From Streptomyces olivochromogenes (GTDB lineage: Bacteria > Actinomycetota > Actinomycetes > Streptomycetales > Streptomycetaceae), in contig NZ_JADDRL010000007.1 of NCBI RefSeq assembly GCF_021538895.1, forward strand, positions 1 to 64,000: a DNA stretch of 64,000 bases, in the 5' to 3' direction. How positions within the stretch are numbered: the stretch's first letter is position 1; each line of letters opens with the position of its first letter. The notes beneath the pieces are model-generated. The model had not been told where the DNA came from. It searched no databases and saw only the letters and a program-made list of their open reading frames with translations. The translations under genes and the position numbers were made by a program. Of this stretch, positions 60,697 to 64,000 are shown one piece after another.

Positions 60697-60735
60697 GGTG
60701 AAGGGCCCGGAGCTTGGCGCTCCGGGCCCTTCACC
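60697..60735. terminator. 17-bp-stem bidirectional terminator
   Basis: The perfect 17-bp stem GGTGAAGGGCCCGGAGC with its complement and a five-base loop TTGGC lies 38 bases past the sortase-substrate stop and 14 bases from the stop of the convergent zinc-ribbon gene. It should end both messages. Confidence 0.92.
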
Positions 60736-60749
60736 GCTCCACGGCGCTC

Positions 60750-60941
60750 TTACGCGGTCTGGTGCGCCAGCAGCGCCACCGCGGCGATCAGCACCGCCAG
60801 CAGCGCGATCAGCGCCATCGGGTTCAGTCCCGCGAAGAAGTTCTCCTGCTGCAGCCGCTCGCGGTTGGCGCGGCACACGGGGCACCGGCCCTCGTTCACG
60901 GGCGCCGCACAGTTCGCGCACACCAACCGGTCGTACGTCAT
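60750..60941 (-). CDS. Small zinc-ribbon membrane protein
   Basis: A 63-residue protein with four Cys (8, 11, 20, 23) in CANC...CPVC, a typical zinc ribbon, followed by an amphipathic linker and one membrane segment (about 42-60, [19 protein letters not shown]). The ATG at 60941 has AGGAGGG at good spacing; the frame 11 codons longer is not needed. The zinc ribbon should face the cytoplasm. Function unknown; it may be a membrane adaptor. It is divergent from ftsE across about 300 bp. Confidence 0.85.
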   Translation of the reverse strand: MTYDRLVCANCAAPVNEGRCPVCRANRERLQQENFFAGLNPMALIALLAVLIAAVALLAHQTA

Positions 60942-61245
60942 GCGCTCGCCCTCCTTGCACCGGCCATCACACATACAACGCTTCCGGAAACGAGAACGTT
61001 CCCCCCTCCACTCTGCCAGGTTCCCGCGGAGCTTGCGCGGGTCGCTCGAAGAGGGGTGGATCCGGGCTCAGGCGGCCGCGGGCCGGATCCGGGTGTCCGC
61101 GGGGTTCCCCGAGCCTCTCCCGGGCGCGATCCTTACCCGGGACAAAAAGGGACAAGCATTATCCAACCCAGACCGGCGACTGCGCTTGCGCGCCTGCTTC
61201 GCGTATGGTCACGCACATCTACCCCCGGCGACCCGTGGTGCATCC
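60942..61245. promoter_or_regulatory. Divergent region between the zinc-ribbon gene and ftsE
   Basis: This 304-bp gene-free stretch contains the short palindromes TTCCGGAA and GAACGTTC close to the left end. A -10-like TATGGT at about 61204 could serve ftsE. The ftsE frame itself is open far upstream, but those codons cross the terminator and the zinc-ribbon promoter and are not conserved. Confidence 0.35.
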
Positions 61246-61935
61246 GTGATCCGATTCGACAATGTCTCCAAGGTCTACCCCAAGCAGACCCGTCCAGCCC
61301 TCCGGGACGTGTCCCTGGAAGTGGAGAAGGGCGAGTTCGTCTTCCTCGTGGGGTCCTCCGGCTCCGGAAAGTCCACCTTCCTGCGGCTGATCCTCCGCGA
61401 GGAGCGGTGCAGCCACGGCCAGGTGCACGTCCTGGGCAAGGACCTCGCACGCCTCTCCAACTGGAAGGTGCCGCAGATGCGCCGCCAGCTGGGGACGGTC
61501 TTCCAGGACTTCCGCCTGTTGCCGAACAAGACGGTCGCCGAGAACGTGGCCTTCGCGCAGGAGGTCATCGGCAAGTCGAAGGGCGAGATCCGCAAGTCCG
61601 TGCCGCAGGTGCTCGACCTCGTCGGGCTCGGCGGCAAGGAGGACCGGATGCCCGGCGAGCTCTCCGGTGGTGAGCAGCAGCGCGTGGCCATCGCGCGGGC
61701 CTTCGTGAACCGGCCCAAGCTGCTGATCGCCGACGAGCCCACCGGCAACCTCGACCCGCAGACCTCCGTCGGCATCATGAAGCTGCTCGACCGGATCAAC
61801 CGGACGGGCACCACCGTGGTGATGGCGACGCACGACCAGAACATCGTGGACCAGATGCGCAAGCGCGTCATCGAGCTGGAGGCGGGCCGCCTCGTCCGCG
61901 ACCAGGCCCGCGGCGTCTACGGCTACCAGCACTGA
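61246..61935 (+). CDS. ftsE: Cell-division ABC ATPase FtsE
   Basis: FtsE is the ATPase of the FtsEX complex, which couples division to peptidoglycan hydrolase activation at the membrane. The 229-residue protein has Walker [10 protein letters not shown] (36-44), signature LSGGEQQ, Walker [13 protein letters not shown] and a switch His in MATHDQ. GTG 61246 begins [13 protein letters not shown], typical for the family; there is only a weak ribosome-binding site. ftsX follows 47 bases later. In other actinobacteria FtsEX controls an RipC-like hydrolase. Confidence 0.95.
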   Translation: MIRFDNVSKVYPKQTRPALRDVSLEVEKGEFVFLVGSSGSGKSTFLRLILREERCSHGQVHVLGKDLARLSNWKVPQMRRQLGTVFQDFRLLPNKTVAENVAFAQEVIGKSKGEIRKSVPQVLDLVGLGGKEDRMPGELSGGEQQRVAIARAFVNRPKLLIADEPTGNLDPQTSVGIMKLLDRINRTGTTVVMATHDQNIVDQMRKRVIELEAGRLVRDQARGVYGYQH

Positions 61936-61982
61936 CCGCCACCGACCCCGCAGACGTCCACGGAAAGGCTTAACCAGACGCC

Positions 61983-62900
61983 ATGCGCGCCCAGTTCGTA
62001 CTGTCGGAGATCGGTGTCGGTCTCCGCCGCAATCTGACGATGACCTTCGCCGTGATCGTCTCCGTCGCCCTGTCCCTGGCCCTTTTCGGCGGCTCGCTCC
62101 TGATGAGCGACCAGGTCACCACCATGAAGGGCTACTGGTACGACAAGGTCAACGTCTCGATCTTCCTCTGCAACAAGAGCGACGCCGAGTCGGACCCCAA
62201 CTGCGCCAAGGGCGCGGTGACCGAGGACCAGAGGAAGCAGATCAAGGCCGACCTCGGCAAGATGACCGTGGTCGAGAAGGTCACGTACGAGTCCCAGGAC
62301 GAGGCCTACAAGCACTACAAGGAGCAGTTCGGCGACTCCCCCCTGGCCAGCTCCCTCACGCCGGACCAGATGCAGGAGTCGTACCGGATCAAGCTCAAGG
62401 ACCCGGAGAAGTACCAGGTCATCGCGACCGCCTTCGACGGGCGTGACGGTGTGCAGTCGGTGCAGGACCAGAAGGGCATCCTGGACAACCTCTTCGGGCT
62501 GCTCAACGGCATGAACTGGGCCGCCCGGATGGTCATGGCGCTGATGCTGGTCGTCGCGCTCATGCTGATCGTCAACACCGTGCGCGTGTCCGCGTTCAGC
62601 CGTCGGCGGGAGACCGGGATCATGCGCCTGGTCGGCGCCTCCGGCTTCTACATCCAGGCGCCGTTCATCGCGGAGGCCGCCGTCGCCGGACTGATCGGCG
62701 GCACCGTGGCCTGCGGATTCCTGGTCCTGGCGCGATACTTCATCATCGACCACGGCCTGGCCCTGTCAGAAAAGCTGAACTTGATCAACTTCATCGGCTG
62801 GGACGCCGTGTTGACCAAGTTGCCGCTGATTCTTGCCACCAGCCTGCTGATGCCCGCGCTTGCCGCATTCTTCGCGTTGCGCAAGTACCTGAAGGTGTGA
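61983..62900 (+). CDS. ftsX: Cell-division ABC membrane subunit FtsX
   Basis: The 305-residue protein has one N-terminal membrane segment (MTFAVIVSVALSLALFGG), an extracytoplasmic domain of about 130 residues, and three C-terminal membrane segments (for example VMALMLVVALMLIVNTVRV). The external domain, which contacts hydrolase partners, holds two Cys in a short interval (CNKSDAESDPNC), able to form a disulfide loop as in mycobacterial FtsX. ATG 61983 follows GGAAAGG. The family order ftsE-ftsX is kept, and an S41 protease gene follows after a terminator. Confidence 0.95.
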   Translation: MRAQFVLSEIGVGLRRNLTMTFAVIVSVALSLALFGGSLLMSDQVTTMKGYWYDKVNVSIFLCNKSDAESDPNCAKGAVTEDQRKQIKADLGKMTVVEKVTYESQDEAYKHYKEQFGDSPLASSLTPDQMQESYRIKLKDPEKYQVIATAFDGRDGVQSVQDQKGILDNLFGLLNGMNWAARMVMALMLVVALMLIVNTVRVSAFSRRRETGIMRLVGASGFYIQAPFIAEAAVAGLIGGTVACGFLVLARYFIIDHGLALSEKLNLINFIGWDAVLTKLPLILATSLLMPALAAFFALRKYLKV

Positions 62901-62911
62901 CGCATGCCAAG

Positions 62912-62943
62912 AGGGCCGTGCGGTCAACCGACCGTACGGCCCT
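62912..62943 (+). terminator. ftsX terminator
   Basis: A 14-bp stem starting AGGGCCGT, with one G-U pair and an AACC loop, begins 12 bases past the ftsX stop. Confidence 0.8.
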
Positions 62944-62967
62944 TCGCGTTGTCCTAGACTCACCCGC

Positions 62968-64000
62968 ATGTCAGGCCGTGACCTGTTCTGTCAGCCCCGC
63001 CGCATGAGCCGCGGGGCCGCCCTGACATTGGTCTTCGCCGGAGTGCTGGTGACCGGCGCCGCGACCGGCGCCTTCCCGGACCCCGGCCACACCGACCGGC
63101 GGGCGGAAGCGGGCGCGGCCCGTGCGGCCAGCCGCCACGACGCCGTCGAGAAGGCCGCCGCCGACGCCGTGGCCGACGGAACGTCCCCCATGGAGGCGGC
63201 CGAGCGCGCCGTCAGCCGCAGCGGGGACCGCTGGGCCGCCGTCTACTCCGAGGGCGAGTACGAGGAGTTCCAGGAGGCCCTCGACGGCGAGTACACCGGC
63301 GTCGGCCTGTGGGCCCGCCGCGAGCGCGACGGCCGTATCCAGGTGACCCGGGTGCAGTCCGGATCGCCCGCGGCCGCCGCCGGGATCCGCAAGGGCGACC
63401 GGCTGCGCGCCGTCGACGGCCGCAGCGTCGACGGGCGCCCGGTCACCGAGGTCGTCTCCTTACTGCGCGGTGACGCCGAGGACGCCCCCGCCGGCACCAC
63501 CGTCCGGCTCGGCCTGGAACGCGGCACGCGCGCGTGGGACGAGACCCTGCGCCGGGCCCGCCTGTCCACCGGCTCCGTCACCGTCAGCAAGCTCCCCGGC
63601 GCGGTCACCGTCATCAAGATCGCCGCCTTCACCAAGGGCTCCGGCGACGTCGTCCGCGCCGCCGTACGGCAGGCCCCGGCCGGCGCCGGGATCATCCTCG
63701 ACCTGCGCGGCAACTCCGGGGGCCTGGTCACCGAGGCCGCCACCACCGCCTCCGCCTTCCTCGACGGCGGCCTGGTCGCCACCTACGACGTCGAGGGCGA
63801 ACAGCGCGCCCTGCACGCCGAGCCCGGCGGCGACATCACCCGGCCCCTGGTCGCGGTCGTCGACGGCGGCACCATGAGCGCGGCCGAGATGCTCACCGGC
63901 GCGCTCCAGGACCGCGGCCGCGCGGTCGTCGTGGGCTCCCGCACCTTCGGCAAGGGCTCCATCCAGATGCCCAGCCGGCTGCCCGACGGCTCCGTCGCCG
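62968..64000 (+). CDS. S41-family C-terminal processing peptidase, truncated by the window edge
   Basis: The visible 344 residues read without interruption. A signal anchor (about 15-33) is followed by a helical segment, a PDZ domain (about 110-190; VQSGSPAAAAGIRKGDRL) and the serine protease domain. Catalytic Ser304 (GGTMSAAEML) and Lys329 (FGKGS) are 25 residues apart, as in CtpA/Tsp enzymes. It should cleave exported proteins on the outer membrane face. The codon at 63460-63462 is TTA (Leu165), the only in-frame TTA found in the window, so translation may depend on the bldA tRNA. The 3' end is outside the window. Confidence 0.92.
   Translation, partial: MSGRDLFCQPRRMSRGAALTLVFAGVLVTGAATGAFPDPGHTDRRAEAGAARAASRHDAVEKAAADAVADGTSPMEAAERAVSRSGDRWAAVYSEGEYEEFQEALDGEYTGVGLWARRERDGRIQVTRVQSGSPAAAAGIRKGDRLRAVDGRSVDGRPVTEVVSLLRGDAEDAPAGTTVRLGLERGTRAWDETLRRARLSTGSVTVSKLPGAVTVIKIAAFTKGSGDVVRAAVRQAPAGAGIILDLRGNSGGLVTEAATTASAFLDGGLVATYDVEGEQRALHAEPGGDITRPLVAVVDGGTMSAAEMLTGALQDRGRAVVVGSRTFGKGSIQMPSRLPDGSVA

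Overview
The window is about 64 kb of very high-GC actinobacterial chromosome. Gene content and order point to the conserved core of a Streptomyces chromosome: mtnA, mtrA-mtrB-lpqB, comF, hpf, secA, the 180-kDa NAD-glutamate dehydrogenase, pkaA-pkaB, prfB, ftsE-ftsX. From memory, and not searched, this order matches the S. coelicolor segment around SCO3014 to SCO2967. GTG and TTG starts, likely leaderless starts, a single TTA codon in all the genes read, and TTGTCCACA-type DnaA boxes fit the same assignment. No mobile element, CRISPR array, tRNA or rRNA was seen.

Layout. 0.1-5.7 kb: a five-gene minus-strand operon of a Gly/Tyr-rich membrane protein, DUF4129, DUF4350, MoxR ATPase and DUF58, ending in a palindromic terminator. 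5.8-14.8 kb: plus-strand mtnA, the mtrA-mtrB-lpqB envelope-sensing operon, a ComF-like PRTase preceded by two DnaA boxes, hpf with a structured leader, and an orphan NarL-type regulator. 14.8-16.7 kb: an AlkX/YcaQ-type glycosylase and a GNAT. 17-19.8 kb: secA. 19.9-23 kb: an imperfect 61-bp tandem repeat, an Rv3235-family gene, DUF6912, a HAD and a PfpI protein. 23.6-28.5 kb: gdh.

28.7-47.8 kb looks like a cell-surface glycopolymer region: GtrA, a Wzm/Wzt-type ABC exporter facing a TetR regulator across twin palindromes, galE, GT87 and GT39 membrane glycosyltransferases, two large membrane proteins, and three tandem two-domain proteins (GT2 plus TagF-like polymerase). An ADP-ribosylglycohydrolase and the ohrR-ohr peroxide pair are interspersed. 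47.9-51.6 kb is a carbohydrate ABC importer (binding protein plus two permeases, no ATPase).

51.7-64 kb: a large FHA/EssC-like ATPase homologue with altered P-loops is divergent from the Ser/Thr kinases pkaA and pkaB. Then come prfB, an LAETG sortase-substrate protein with an unusual AT-richer leader, a tiny zinc-ribbon membrane protein, ftsE-ftsX, and a truncated S41 (CtpA-type) protease carrying the only TTA codon seen.

The most interesting points are the kinase/FHA pair, the TagF-like triplet in which one member has a shifted catalytic His, the twin operators at the TetR/exporter promoter, the DnaA-box pair, and the TTA codon in the protease. Coordinates were read by eye and start-site choices are stated per gene; functions are family-level unless noted.
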